Positions 1-12,573 of a stretch of DNA of 64,000 nt are shown here, in pieces. Below the pieces are notes generated by a model. That model was not told where the DNA came from, did not search any database, and worked only from the letters and a program-made list of their open reading frames with translations. The position numbers were made by a program, and so were the translations under genes. The first letter of the stretch is position 1. Every line of letters starts with the position of its first letter. This stretch comes from Micromussa lordhowensis (lineage: Eukaryota; Cnidaria; Anthozoa; Scleractinia; Lobophylliidae): the NCBI GenBank assembly GCA_964020085.1, contig OZ026604.1, forward strand, positions 16,885,858-16,949,857, given 5' to 3'.

Positions 1-1264
1 CTTCATCGTTTTCGACGGGCGGCGGCTCCGTTTTCAAAATGTTTTCACACGAAAACAGAAAGCCGACGTTTTCAAATTCCTGTTGATTGAAGGGCGATTT
101 CGAAAAGCCCCGGTTTGATATCGGATTAGTGTGGACTGTATGCCTAACCGTAGAAATAAAGCTGCGTTTTCAGATTTCTCTGTCGTAGTGTGGACATTGC
201 CTAACTGCTTTTGATGTAGCCTCCTACGCAGACGCTCTTTGGGCTCGTCACGCAGGGAGGAATATTGCGTGACGAGCCCAAAGAGCGTCTGCGTAGGAGG
301 CTACTTTTGATGTAGCTGAATCACTTTATTTCTTAGTTCTTTTGCTTTTACAAAGGACTGACGTTCGAAATTCGTCAGCTTCACAAATTCGCTACGGCGG
401 TTAATTTATTATTATTAACTTTAAGTCGATAAATAATCGAATAAAAATAATACTCCACTTAACTCAACTCTTTTTTTTACTAACATGGTCGGTACACCTG
501 ATTCCATTTAGGACAATTTTATGTGTCAAGAGCACAAGTTGGACTGGATTGTTCTTGAATTTTGTAGAAGTAGATATGAACGCGTGCATTAAAATTTTCT
601 TGTTCAAAGAGGAAGTTAACTCCTAATAACATGCTGTACAATGTCGACTTAAAGCTAATAAAAGCTAAGCTAAATATTGCACATATTTTATATGTGGATA
701 TGCGGATGTTTTAACTTCGTAGGAGCAAGCATTTTTAAGGTCCTCTGCAAAGGAACGAACCGTGCCAAAAATTAGAGATAATTTTTTCTTGCTTTGGCCA
801 AAAATAATTATATGCCTCTTTCTGTGTAATATACTCGAGGACCCTGTGATAATTAATTACTTAATTTGTTTTACTGTTTACTAATTCAAGGCAAAGGGAA
901 AATGTTTTATTTTGTCTGCAAAAGAAAAACCGTGTCATTACTAGCACAGTGGTAATAAAGTACAGACCTCGTTTGATATCTTCTCACTAAAAATCTGGCC
1001 GTTTTCTCAGATTTCGCTTTATGTCCTGGGTATTCATCTTTCACTGGAATACAGCTTGAATTATTTGAATTATTTGTTTCAGCTGTTTGAGTGGCATGCC
1101 TGTAAACTAGCTTGTGTAGCTAAGTGCATGTTCCACTATAAACAAACATTTGACATTTGACATTTGACAGCTGAGGATTTCACGAGAAATCCGACATATT
1201 TTAATATTACTTTTATTGGTGGAGTAGAAAACCACACACGGAACAATTGTCTTTATCGATCCAG
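1..1264. other. 3' flank of TSEN2, no gene seen
   Basis: No coding region was recognised. The first 200 bases carry recurring GTTTTC/GTGTGGAC-type words that look like a fragment of a dispersed repeat. A perfect foldback element lies at 216-304 (separate entry). The rest is AT-rich with short homopolymer runs. Confidence 0.5.
216..304. repeat. Perfect foldback element with flanking target duplication
   Basis: The arms 216-254 and 266-304 are perfect inverted repeats of 39 bp around an 11-base loop. The word CTTTTGATGTAG occurs at 208-219 and again at 304-315, bracketing the insertion like a target-site duplication. This is a very small non-autonomous insertion or snapback element. No coding capacity. 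Confidence 0.85.
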
Positions 1265-1270
1265 TTTATT
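1265..1270 (-). terminator. AATAAA polyadenylation signal of TSEN2
   Basis: AATAAA on the minus strand lies 18 bases after the TSEN2 stop codon (1288-1290). The spacing is short but the hexamer is canonical, so this is a plausible 3' end signal for TSEN2. Confidence 0.5.
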
Positions 1271-1287
1271 TACTATTTAATAAAAGG

Positions 1288-4200
1288 CTAAGTTTTTTCT
1301 TTGTCTGGTTCTCTTGCTCTCTCAGGAATCCATCTCCTTAGCACAACTTCCTGTGAGTAACAATACAAAGAAATAAGTAATAGCCAAATGATTGACTGTT
1401 CAGATTTGGTCATACTTGTCCAATACTCCGACAAATTTATGCACACCATTGTATTGTATTCTATTGTATTGCGTCGTTCTCAATTGTATTGTATTGTTAA
1501 TCTATTGTTATGTGGATATAATACAATACAATGGTGTGCATAAATTTGTCGGAGTATTGGACAACCCTCGATTTGGTTACCAAAACCCAACCGAAACCCA
1601 AATCGACCGCTATTGGCCAAGTCTAGACCAATGTCCAGCCATCTTGACCGAACAAGTTTTCATACGAGCCAAGTGGCCCATCAGGCCGGAGCTTATCCCG
1701 ATTTCAGTAGCATGAAGCGACTAGGAGTATTTATACTCCCCCCTGGATGGGATGCTAGTCCATCGCAGGGCTCGAACCCGGAGCGCTCGCTCCGGAGTCG
1801 AGCGCACTAACCATGAGGCCACCGCACCTCCACACCGAACAAACTTGGTCATTAAAGGATTTATTATATGGCTTTCGGGGAAATTTTCCCTGTGGGACAC
1901 AGCGGGTAAAATAGCGCGCGCCATCTTGCACGCTCGGTTAGCCAATCACAGCGCAGGATTTGGTTTATTTTGGCGCGCTCATGGAACTAGCCATATAATA
2001 AAGATGGCTTTCATTTGAGTGATGCAAAATGAAACCCAAGGCAAAACCAAATGAGCCAATCAAACATCGATGTAAACAAGCGTAGTCAGCACAAAACGCG
2101 AAAACTCACGTTAGTTTACCAAGGAAATCAATCTAGCCAATCACAAAGGGCACAGAAAGTCCAGTGAACCAATCAAAGTAAATGCACGTAGCGGACGCGA
2201 GGCCCGGGAAAACGCGTGCAAGTAATTCAGATTGGGTTTGGCTTTACTTTTGATTGGACGTGGCACAAGTGTTTTTTTTGGAGCCAACCGTGTAGTATCA
2301 CATGCATAGTAATGTTAAACCAGTCACCTTTCGGTACACAAGCGAAAACCGCTCGAGCACAAGTTCTTAAACCATCCTTATTTAAGCACAGCAGTGCAAA
2401 AACCACAACAACTTGCTTTCGATACTCAATTTTCCATTTTAACGTAATTAAACCGCTTGGAATAATCAAAGGTATAAACGTTTTAAAACAGCCTCTCAGT
2501 CGGACCTAAGTGAAAACGTGTAGCCATTCCAGATATCATCATTGACAGCTATGTATTCGTAGTTTAAAAGCTTGCCTGTAATTTAAATCTTGAAATACAT
2601 TTAGGGGAAGACATTTCTTCTTTTGTCATATCTGTAATAAAGAAAAAACATCAGAAATCATATAAGTGTATGAATTGAGTAAGTTCTTCATCGAAATATG
2701 AATTGCACAGATAGAAAAGAGGAAGAATTGGACAAGAGAGAAACCAAATTCAATAATACGGAATTCCACGAAAAACCGTTAACCATGGCCAGTCCTAGAA
2801 AGGTTCCAAAGTCAAAGTGTTCAAAGGACAGAATAAAGCTAAAGTGAAATCCGGGGAGGGGTGGGAGGGGTAAGAACCAAATTTTACTGGGAGTGGGGTA
2901 GGGGTATGGATATTTTCTCGAATCACTCAATAGGAAATAAAAAAAAAGTTACTACCTGGTGGCTTAATGACATAACATATCATCAATTCCTGAAATACAA
3001 TAATAAATATTAAAAAAATTAAATGCTTTTTACTTCCATCAGAGTAACAAGACACAAATGGGGAATGTGGCTACAAGAGTAGAAAGGTAAATTGTAAAAC
3101 TAAATTGAACAAGTTCTCCAGCTAAAACTCATTTTTCTTACACACTACGTGCAAATGACTACAGAAAGTGACTAAAACGTTACCAAGGAAGTGTTTTATT
3201 CTTTTTAAACAGTTTTATTCTTAAAGAATATTCCTTCTCGTTTTTCTCAAGTTCTTGACACATTCTGTTATGATTTTTTTGCTCACTCCACTTCTCTTAC
3301 TATATATTCATGCAAGCATTTGTGCCATTCTTTATCATTTCTCAAAGACCGTTGTACACTAATGTCTGTTACTCGTCCATTTTCGCTAGAAAAGAAACGG
3401 TTGTAAATTTAATTTAAGATTACTCATGAACAGTCTCCTTAACTTATTAATTCCATTTCCTTATTTTCCTTGAGAGGTAGACTTGATATACACAAGTTTT
3501 ACAAGACACAAAGACGAAATCTTACCTTAGCTGCGTGTTCATTAACACGACTAACTCCACACAGCTGAGGCCAGCTAAGCTGTCGACATGGCATGGTGTT
3601 GTCTTGTTTCTCTGTTCCCAGAGGTTGACATTCAACCAATTGAACAATTACTGAATAACTGAAACACACAATGACTACAAATAAACTAACATTTAACACT
3701 TACGACTGGTCCCGAGGGAAACAATGAATTTTGTTTCCTGAGAAGCTCAATGTTTCCCCGAGACAAGGATGCATATAATGCTCATTATATGGAACCAGGA
3801 AGTCAAATAATCATTATAATGTTTTTATGCAAGGTTTTGTAAGTAAGTAATGTCAAGTGTAGCAAGTGGAGTACTGTAAGTGGGTAATGTAAAATAATAT
3901 TTTGTTAATATTGTTTTGTTACAAACTAATAATTTAGCAATTTAGGAATTATCAAAGTGAAAGTTGATTCAATATTGTGTTGTAAATCGTAATTTTTGTA
4001 ACATATGTTTTCTGTAATTCTAATGTAATTGTTAATAAAAAAAGGGGAAAAAATTATAATGTTTTTATACTGGTCCAATATTATTTCCAACACCAGTTTG
4101 TTCATTCAGAAGTAGGGATTTCATAATACAATGGAACCCCGCCTTACAGCCACCTCCTTATTACGGACACTTTATTCTGGCCTCAACAAAAGCTTAGTCA

Positions 4201-7200
4201 GTCATTTTCTTGTTTAAAAAATCCCTTTAATACAGCCACCTCGTTAAAATGGCCACCTCGTTAAAATGGCCACCTCGTTAATACGGTCACCTCGTTAATA
4301 CGGCCACCTCGTTAATACTGCCAGAGTTTTGTGGCAAGTTGGTGACCGGATTAATGGGGTTCCACTGCAAGTAAAAGAAGATCTATTGTCATTTTTATTA
4401 GAAGTAACTAATTAACTAATTATCAAAATTAGAAAGACATACAAGACATTGTGTAGTGTGTAACAAATTGTTCGTACCTTGAGTGATAAAAAGGCATACC
4501 TTCCTTGTAAAGAACTAATTAAAAAGCAAGAAAACAACATTACATTTTTTTTAGTTTTAATGGCCCCTCCTAAACATGTATCTTCTGGTTTGAGCATTTT
4601 TCAAACCAGTTTAATCTTGAGCTATTTTTTAGTTTCAGAAGTGAGTGACATGAGGAAAATTTAAAATCAAAGTCTGGTTTTGTAAATTTAAATTGCTGAT
4701 GTACATGTATCAATGGTTTATATTGTCTTGTTAGCAAAAGAATACTTATTAGACATTGATGAGTTGTAATACAGTTGAAGGGGTTTTATTTTGTTACTAC
4801 AAGAAAGATCTAGCAACTTACCCAGATCTGTTCCATATTTAATTCCCAGTTTGGGTACCCAGCCTTTAGATCTGAAGTAATGATATGCTATATAATTTGG
4901 GATGAATTCTTGTTTAGCTTCACAAAAGGTGCACCACATTTCACTCAAAGACATGGGTTTCTAAATAGAAAGAAACATAAAATACATGCAACTGTGTATG
5001 ATACATCACTAAACACTTGCAGATCTTGACTTTGGTTACATCCCTTCTGTCAATAATTTTATTACAAAGAATATGATGTTTAATAAAATGTGCACAGAGC
5101 TAAATCATATATACATAATTGCTCATGGCAATTGAACTTTGTATGTATTATGTCATGGCCATAAAAAAACATTTTTTCAGAAGTATTAATATTAATTTGC
5201 ATGGGTTCTGCTGCATTTGATATTCTTCAACTTCTTGACCTACCGGTAATAACATTACAAGGTAGCTCTAACACAACACACTGACCATAGGGAGAAAGTC
5301 AAAATGAAAACCTGGCAGAAGTGATGTTTGGAATATCAAGAACAGTATCAAAAAACTGTACCTGACAATCACTTAGCACAGAAAGACATCCAAGTCCATA
5401 AGAGAGGAAAAAAGCCTGAAAGACATATTAAGTAGGTCCATTTTTTATCTACATTTGGACAGACATGCATGTACATATAATGAACAACATATTAATAAAT
5501 CTCCCTTTGTCAGAGTGAGAACTTCAAATTAATGAATTGTGAAGAGCGGCTCCAGAAACAACCTTTCGGCCACCCGTCAGCGGACTGTTGGCTGTTTGTT
5601 GGTCATCTGTGGTTTATTAACTATGAGTTCATGATTAAGCATAGCAAATTTGAATTGAATTCATGAATTTGAATTTCAAATTCACTAATCATGGTTGATA
5701 ATTTACTGGTACTATCACTTATAAAAGATAACACAATGAATATTTTTCTTTCTGCACATAAATTGCTTAATTTGATGTTCTGCAATTGATACAACCATGA
5801 TCTGAAAAAATCTGAAACTAAACTGTCTGATATATTGTACAAACCTCTTCAAGACTCAGATGTAAATGTTCATACACCTTATAAGGATCATCTTGCTTTG
5901 TAAACCTTGCTTTTCGCTTTGTTTGCTTAGTTTCCACATTTACCACATCAGAATCATCTTTCTCGCTGTCAAAAGATTACGGTGTAGTTATTAACAAGAA
6001 ATTGAAAAAAGATTGCGTGATCAAAATATGAAAGGGACTAATTATTTAATGTACTTCAAATTTAAACATTGTCCTCTCTCTTCATATACTGTTCAACTTT
6101 ATTTTAACCGTTATCCTTCTAAGCCAATTAAAGAAGAGCTGAAGTATCAGACTTAAGAGAATTTTAACTTTTTCAAACAAAAACTCTGTGTGGTAGAAAC
6201 AACAGGAAAATGACACCTGATAATACTAAATTTTAATAAGTACCTAAATTAAATATGCCATCAACTCACAAAATGTCATATAATATTGCTAACTAAGGCA
6301 ATTACAACTACTGGCACAAGTATTAATTAATTTGTTTATATCATGATCAGTATCTTACCAGTATGTGTTAGACGATCCACAGTTTTTTCTTGCAACATCT
6401 TGCATTACTTCTTCAACCTCTCTATTGGTACATGTAATTCCTGCCTCAGCATCATCTTCTGAATTGCTTTCGTCCTTTATTTCCTCCTCATCACTAGATG
6501 GTGTCCTAATCTCTGTGGCACATTTACTGTCATTATTAAACTCCGATTGATTCACACATTGATCTCTATCATTGCCAGTGATGTCCTCCTGTGAAAAACA
6601 ACCAAAAAATTCACAAACAATAACTGTGTTACTAGCATCAAAACCAATCATGTAAAAGTTTAAGTCCATTAATATCAAATCTTGATTTTCTTGGTGATGC
6701 ATTCTAAGCACTTAAACCATGAAATAGAGTGTGCATAGGATCAATATTCAGAGTGCAAGTAGTCTAGCTTGATCTAGCTGAATACACTATTAATACTAGA
6801 TCTAGCTGAATACACTATTAATACTAGGCAGTACTCATTCACATAATAGTATAAGTGTTCTACAATATTTTTCTTTAGCTCAGTTCAGTTCCACAATTGA
6901 TATTTTTCTCTTTGGTCAACAACTGCACAATTATTGACTACAGTCATGTCACTACACTACAGATGTCATTCCTGGAAGGTGCTGGTGGTAGAACACTGAC
7001 AAAAAAGAGCCACTGATCATGAGTGCAGGTTTTCTAATCAAATCAAATCAAATCACTTTAATAGAATCATCCAGGTTATGGCAAAAGTTCGTGTACGCCA
7101 TGAAACAGTTCCTACATATGTATAACTATTGTTCATCATGGTAGGATGCAACAATAATCAAAGTGTTTGCTCTTGTCTCATCGTGATGTTGTTAATAAGT

Positions 7201-10200
7201 TACTTGAAATGCAGTTTGTGACTTTTGGACTTCACAGTGTTTAAGTCTTTGCATCAATTTAAAGCCACTTAACGCTATTAACTTTTTAAATATTTATTTA
7301 GTATTATAATTGAGAAAGGAAAAGGTTCCAGATACCTTATAGACTTACTTTCCTTCTTTTAGCGGGGTGAGATGTATGTCTTTCTTTGTCAACAACAGGA
7401 TCTTCAACAGATCTTCTACTTAGCTGCTCATTACATTTTTCACTTCCTACAACAATGCCCTTTTCATTCTCAGCTCTGCTAGTTCCGGCTTGATGCCACC
7501 ATTGTTGATGATTTTTAAAACTAAAAAATAATAAATTTACAATGATTAAAAATAAAGCAATACTGTGAAACCATAACAGGACAATGGCCTTGTGCTCAGT
7601 AAGTCTGAAATGTTTCTCCCGTATTTTTGGTATTAAAAAATTATATGAACAAGGTCCAATGGGTGTGTACTTAACACAGCTGGTAACAACATTTCAAACC
7701 ATTCCATTGTTAATACAGTCATGTACATGTACACAATGTATAAAAAAGGCTGTTTAACTAGTGAGAGCTCTTGTTGTATAATGTATAATAAACATTCAAA
7801 TGCTACAACAACAGCAACAATGGCATTCACTTGTTGTGCAACGTATGCTGTAAGCTAACAACTTCTTACCGTTCCTTTCTTATAACTCGAAACTTTGATT
7901 GTCTGATTTCTCTCTCTTTAGGTGGTACTACCCAAGATAAAAATACAAAATCTCTAAATTAACTTCACATCAGTAAATTATATGTCTTGTATCAGTAATA
8001 TGTATGAGTCATATAATGTACAACTGGAACATCACTGTTGGTAGATTGAAATATTAGAACTGTGAACATCTCTTGAACCTAGTAAAAGCAAATGACTTTT
8101 TGTGAAGAACCATTCAAAAGTACACAGCATATATATGTTGCAGGTCAAAATGAAATTCAGGTCAAAATTATTTTAACCTAGTTTGATTCTCAATTTCCTT
8201 TGTCCTCTAACCCTAATTATTCATGATCCATGAATAATCAGGGTAAAGAACAAAGGAATTTCATTTTAACCTGAATTTCATTTTGGCCTGCAACATATAT
8301 ATGTATATAGCAAAAGGTATCACTTGCTGCCATCTCATGCCACTCCTATCAGAAAAGAGGTCATGCATCATAGTTGTATCATGGTGAGATGAACTACTAG
8401 AATATGGTTTTCTAGCAGGATTATTTATATTTTATTTTGCTAAATAAGATCCTTTAGTGTTGATTACTTTACAAGTTTAAATGAACAACTGTACTTACAT
8501 CTTCTGAGTTTTTCAGACTTTGAAAAGGCCTTTTGGGAGATGTTTGAAATTAACTCATATTCAGGTTTACTTCTTGAGAGAGATCCTTTCCCAAAGAAAC
8601 CCTGCAAAAAAAAGGGTCCTTTGAGGTAAGCAACACGGCATGATGTCATATCATATGGTAATTACATCATCAACATGATATTGAAACTGCTGCAGGTCAT
8701 CTTGGATTTCTCACTTGTGATGCTCCAGAAAATATCCATACCATTTCTGGTATGAATGCCCCACCCATCTGGAAATTGTAGTTTAACATTCATATATAAG
8801 CACCCTCCTTTAAAATGTTTGGCTTAAACTGAAATCCCAAACCCCAACACTACCCCCTGAAATTCATGTTGTTCTTCCATGTGGGAGAAAATCCAGGCCA
8901 GAACGGAGTATGGTGTGGGCCGTTGATGAAGACAAAAGGGCCTAGAAGGATTACAGTGCGTTTATTGAAGCCAGGGCCACCCAGACAATGAAAACCAATC
9001 AGATAGAAGAACTGAGAAAATAGATTCCAACATTTTCAAATTCAGGCAATCAACTCTACATATATTTTCAAAACAGGCAGAAAAACACCAAATGAAGAAC
9101 ATTCCAAATTGATCTTTTGTTCTCGTTTTTCTGTATTTTGGACCCAAAACTCTGGAAGTCTAAAGAATTTTATAGTTGAATGCAGTGGGTAAGTCTCAAA
9201 GGGAATCGTTTAGGCTATTGTTTACTAGATAAACAAAGAACCGTATGCATAAATGAATGGGGTTAAACGCAAATCTTATTGTGTCCTGATGTAACAGTAG
9301 ACTGATCCAGGGTTCTGAAAGACTACCACGCCAAAGATAATTGCCAAGGATATTTAAATTCCATACCATGGGCCTGGTAAGAGGCCAAAGTCCCACGCTG
9401 AAGAATGCTGTTTTAAAAATGCAAACTCAATGCGGGTAGGGAAATATAAACTCAAATGGATGGTAAGATGCCCGTTATCCATATCAGCCAGGATATGAGG
9501 GATAAAGAGAAGCCATAGTTATCACGCCAATTCGCCTTGTGTGGTTAAGCATTTATACGCCACCACCAGCAAACAATAATTATATAGATTTAGCCAAGCC
9601 TAACAGCGGAGCTCCTGTTCAAAGCCTGATTAAACTAACCCAGGATAAGTGGAAATTTTAATTTGAGTTTTGAAACTTTGCGGCGAGGTTTCCTGTTTAC
9701 CTTGTTTGGATTTTGAGTTTGAATAATCTCAAGCTACACACAAAAAAGAGCAAAAAAATATTTGCATGACAAAAAATATGTACTTCAGTAAACTTTTTAT
9801 CATGGGTTAACGTTAACCGGCTTCAGAACAACCCGGCCCTGAATCAAAAAGTTAAGCTGACATTAGCCCACGATCCAACTGAAAAACCAGCACTTGGTCA
9901 GCGGTCAACTTTGAAAAAACATGTGACCTCGACGAGCTCTAAATTTGAGCCCACAGTATGGTCATGTGATACTGGTCAGCGGATACAATTGTTTTGACAG
10001 GTGTTAATTGACCATAACATGGATGTCTAATATCAAAGAAGGATGCTATACATGTCTGTGTCAACCTAATAGCTGGAGTGTATGCGCCCATGAGCAATAA
10101 CGCTAGCCATGTTAACCATTGGAAAATCAATTCACGGGTTTTCGTTACTTTCCTAGATATGGGTATGGGGCTGTCACAGTGATATGTGTACCCCGGTGAT

Positions 10201-12573
10201 ATGATTGTGTATCCCCGCACACATATCACTATATAGTGATATGTGTATTCGTGGTTTGATTTTTTTTTTTGGTTTAATTTTTTTTAAAACCAGTTTTAAA
10301 TTTTTCAAACTGGTTCATATTTTTCAAACCAGTTTTTTTTTGTCAACTATCTATAAAAAGGGAAAATATCTCTTAACATTCCTCTAACCTATTCTTTAAC
10401 CTATTCTCTCCTTTTCTTGCTGCGTTTCTCCTGATTTATTCTCCCCTACCCTACCCTACCCTACCCTACCCGTTCCCCCCAATCCCCATTACGAATACTA
10501 ATTAGCAGCAGGTTTTAATTTTTTTTCCTTTTTACCTCGTACTCACCAGGATTTGAACCGCCAACCTCTAGGTGGAACTGCTTCCCACTTGCATTACCAC
10601 TTGACCACGAAAGCACTGGATGCAAAGGCTCTCATATTTCTTTTAATTATCAGTTTATCACCCCAGTCTCCTCTCATAAAACTTTAATTTATTCATAGAT
10701 AAATATAAATTTTAATTTATTCCAACCTTATTATTTATTCTAACCCTAACCCTAATCTTTATTGCTAAGAAGCTATCAGTTCCAAATAAGTGGTAAGTTC
10801 TAATCAGTAACCCAGAGAAAACATTTTGACTGAAAGATACAATACAGGGAAAAACAAAACCGCTGGGTTTTTTAATGATAAATGGCAGTGTTTCATTATA
10901 AAAGATTTCGTGTCAGCAATTTAGCCACTACCATCGCCGCCCCTTTTTAAAGAAAGTCATTACTTTCATTTACTGTGTTCCAGTATATTCATTTACTAAG
11001 CAATTATACAAACAGTTTGTAACATCCGTGCTAGTTTTAGTTTTATATTGTTTTAGAGTAGTTTGTTTATTAATTATATTGTCAACATTTTGTTATATTT
11101 TTAATTTATGCGTATGTTTTCTTCAATTTGTCTGTAAAATATTTATATTTAATTTGTCTGCAAACTAAATAAAAAAAAATCAGTAACCTGGGAGCTCAAC
11201 CCAAACCACGAAGTAACATGCACAGCTGACCCAGCCTAACATCAAAGCTAACCATTCTAAATAAGTGCTTAGGCCTAATCACTAACCTGAGCGCTTAACC
11301 CAAATTACTAAGGCACATGCTCACATCTTGCTCCAAATTAAAAATTAAACTGGTTTGAAAAAAATGAACCAGTTTAAAACATTTTGTACTGGTTCAGAAA
11401 CAAATTGTACCAAAGGTAAAACTGAACTACAACATATCCACAGTAAGGATACACAAAACACTGAAGCTTTGTACCCGGGCCTCCAAAGGCTTCAAGGAAA
11501 ACATGGCGGCTACGAGGGACAGATTTTGTGGGTTTACATTTTTAAGTTTCAACCGATCTAAAATATAAACGGAAGAAAGATCAGAATGCAACTGAATAAC
11601 AAGGTGTTGTTATTCTGCCAAAACCTTGAAAATAGTTTCATGGATTTATTTTTAAGTAGAGGGGAGGGGGTGGGGGATATATATATCACTGGCTGTCATT
11701 TTGGAGGGGATACATATGATCGGCAGGTATGTTTTGCAGGTTGCAGGTTGCAGGTTGCAGGTTGAAACAACTTGTTTATTTGAGTCAAAGTCGAGTAAAT
11801 CCCAGTATAGAGGCTAACCGCAAGCAACCTAAGCTAATTTAGGCTAACCGGAGTGATATTCAGGCTAACCGAAGTGCTAAGTAGACTCACTCAGACTTAA
11901 AAGTCCATTTTTCAACCTGCAACCTGCAACCTGCAACCTGCAAAACATACCTGCCCACATATGATATGATATGTGTGCGGGGGACATATCACGGGAGTAC
12001 ATTACTGTATCACTGCGACAGGGCCCCTCTTGGCGGCCCTTTGGACCGCTGAAGCTCCGCTGTAAGAGTGCACGCCACTGTAAAACAAAAGCTCTAATCG
12101 TACATCCAGTACGCTGCAATATTAAATTGAAAGGCGCGTCGAGGATCTTCGGCGTAAACCTACACTGAATGAACCCTGGACACTGAGGGAATAACCATTG
12201 TACTGCCTTTCTTTACGAGCCTTTGTTTAGCTAATATATAATGGTATATTGTTCGGTCTTTGTATCGATTCTTGTCTACCGGTACACGATGAAAGAACCG
12301 AAATCTTGCCATGCTTTTTTAGCTACTTTTAACTGCTTTACAAATTTTTTTAGATCCTTAAGCACTGCAGCTTACCATCTTGTACAGAAAAGTAAGGTCG
12401 CCTAAATCTTCTATCACCACGCAGTTGTCTCTGAAATAACCAGTGTAACAGTACCACCTGTCATTGCATGATTGTTTTCCTGTAATACTTTGAATAGGAA
12501 TTGGAAATGGAGCTTCCTTGGGGTGGAATTTTGCCCCTTTCTTTCGACGCGGAATGCGAACTGCGTCCGCCAT
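1288..12573 (-). CDS. TSEN2: tRNA-splicing endonuclease catalytic subunit Sen2 (13 exons)
   Basis: Sen2 is the nuclear subunit that cuts the 5' splice site of intron-containing tRNAs, in a complex with Sen34, Sen54 and Sen15. Exons, in minus-strand order: 12376-12573, 8499-8601, 7870-7927, 7349-7520, 6359-6588, 5845-5965, 5362-5415, 4822-4960, 4478-4514, 3526-3658, 2956-2989, 2576-2631, 1288-1350. All phases join, giving 465 residues, the same length as human TSEN2. The N-terminus (MADAV, FPIPI, then FFGKGSLSRSKP across the exon 1/2 join) matches the family. The C-terminal nuclease domain has HYFRSKGWVPK and FYHSSYSVIV. The catalytic triad is Tyr361, His369 and Lys415. The middle (exons 3-6) is charged and poorly conserved, as usual. 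All introns are GT-AG except the last (1351-2575), which is GC-AG. The start codon sits in a YY1-type motif shared with the CEP44 promoter. Identity is secure; individual splice sites are hand-called. Confidence 0.93.
1418..1562. repeat. Palindromic MITE-like element in TSEN2 intron 12
   Basis: Arms of about 42 bp (1418-1460 and 1521-1562) are inverted copies beginning GTCCAATACTCCGAC and ending GTCGGAGTATTGGAC. The centre holds repeated TATTG/CAATA words. The long open frame here is a by-product of the palindrome and is not a gene. Confidence 0.8.
1657..1833 (-). mobile_element. tRNA-derived SINE, internally deleted copy
   Basis: On the minus strand this begins with a tRNA-like head (GGTGGCCTCATGGTTAGTGC, then box-B-like GGTTCGAGCCC) and ends with the same body as the longer SINE at 20,431-20,735. 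About 100 bases of the middle are missing. ACCGAACAA at 1647-1655 and 1834-1842 is a target-site duplication. It lies in TSEN2 intron 12, in the same orientation as the gene. Confidence 0.8.
4129..4367. mobile_element. Small TIR element in TSEN2 intron 9 (pogo/Tigger-like ends)
   Basis: The element begins CAATGGAACCCC and ends GGGGTTCCACTG, a 12-base inverted terminus with one mismatch. This resembles the CAGTGGAACC ends of pogo/Tigger-type elements. About 240 bp long with no coding capacity. It contains the 17-bp minisatellite at 4235-4319. Confidence 0.6.
4235..4319. repeat. 17-bp minisatellite, 5 copies
   Basis: The unit GCCACCTCGTTAAAATG, with variants ending in AATACG, repeats every 17 bases (starts at 4235, 4252, 4269, 4286, 4303). 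It lies inside a small TIR element and probably expanded after insertion. Confidence 0.85.
6771..6826. repeat. 28-bp direct duplication in TSEN2 intron 4
   Basis: Two perfect adjacent copies, 6771-6798 and 6799-6826, each starting GATCTAGCTGAATACAC. A simple recent tandem duplication. Confidence 0.85.
8128..8303. repeat. Palindromic MITE-like element in TSEN2 intron 2
   Basis: Left arm CATATATATGTTGCAGG and right arm CCTGCAACATATATATG extend inwards as an imperfect inverted repeat (TCAAAATGAAATTCAGG against CCTGAATTTCATTTTGG). No coding capacity. Confidence 0.8.
10443..10471. repeat. Short CCCTA microsatellite
   Basis: Five to six CCCTA units in tandem. Two CCCTAA units appear near 10,740. 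The first is a 5-base motif and neither run is long enough to be called interstitial telomere. Confidence 0.8.
10538..10620 (-). repeat. tRNA-like fragment (SINE head or tRNA pseudogene)
   Basis: The minus strand shows an A-box-like TGGTCAAGTGG, then a B-box GGTTCAAATCC, about 35 bases apart, consistent with a pol III internal promoter. The acceptor and anticodon stems do not fold convincingly, so a functional tRNA gene is not supported. A tRNA-derived repeat remnant is more likely. Confidence 0.45.
11722..11955. repeat. Foldback with GCAGGTT tandem arms in TSEN2 intron 1
   Basis: The left arm (about 11722-11763) has GCAGGTATGTTTT followed by four GCAGGTT units. The right arm (about 11912-11955) is its reverse complement, AACCTGC units then AAAACATACCTGC. 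The arms are almost perfect and flank about 150 bp of AGGCTAACCG-type short repeats. Confidence 0.85.

Larger units (their letters stand above)
8602..12375. other. TSEN2 intron 1, repeat-rich
   Basis: This 3.8-kb intron is the largest in TSEN2. It holds a tRNA-like fragment, a CCCTA run, a GCAGGTT foldback and TATCAC/GTGATA-rich inverted pieces near 10,180-10,250 and 11,950-12,000. No extra coding exon was recognised: GFFGKGS follows residue Met66 directly, as the human alignment predicts. Confidence 0.7.

Noticed and set aside
1392..2018. Overlapping open frames on both strands
   Set aside because: They fall in a palindrome and a SINE within TSEN2 intron 12; frames across inverted repeats open by symmetry.
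10538..10620. Functional tRNA gene
   Set aside because: A- and B-box words are present but the acceptor and anticodon stems do not pair convincingly.
10443..10757. Interstitial telomere repeats
   Set aside because: The main run is CCCTA (5 bases) and only two CCCTAA units occur nearby.
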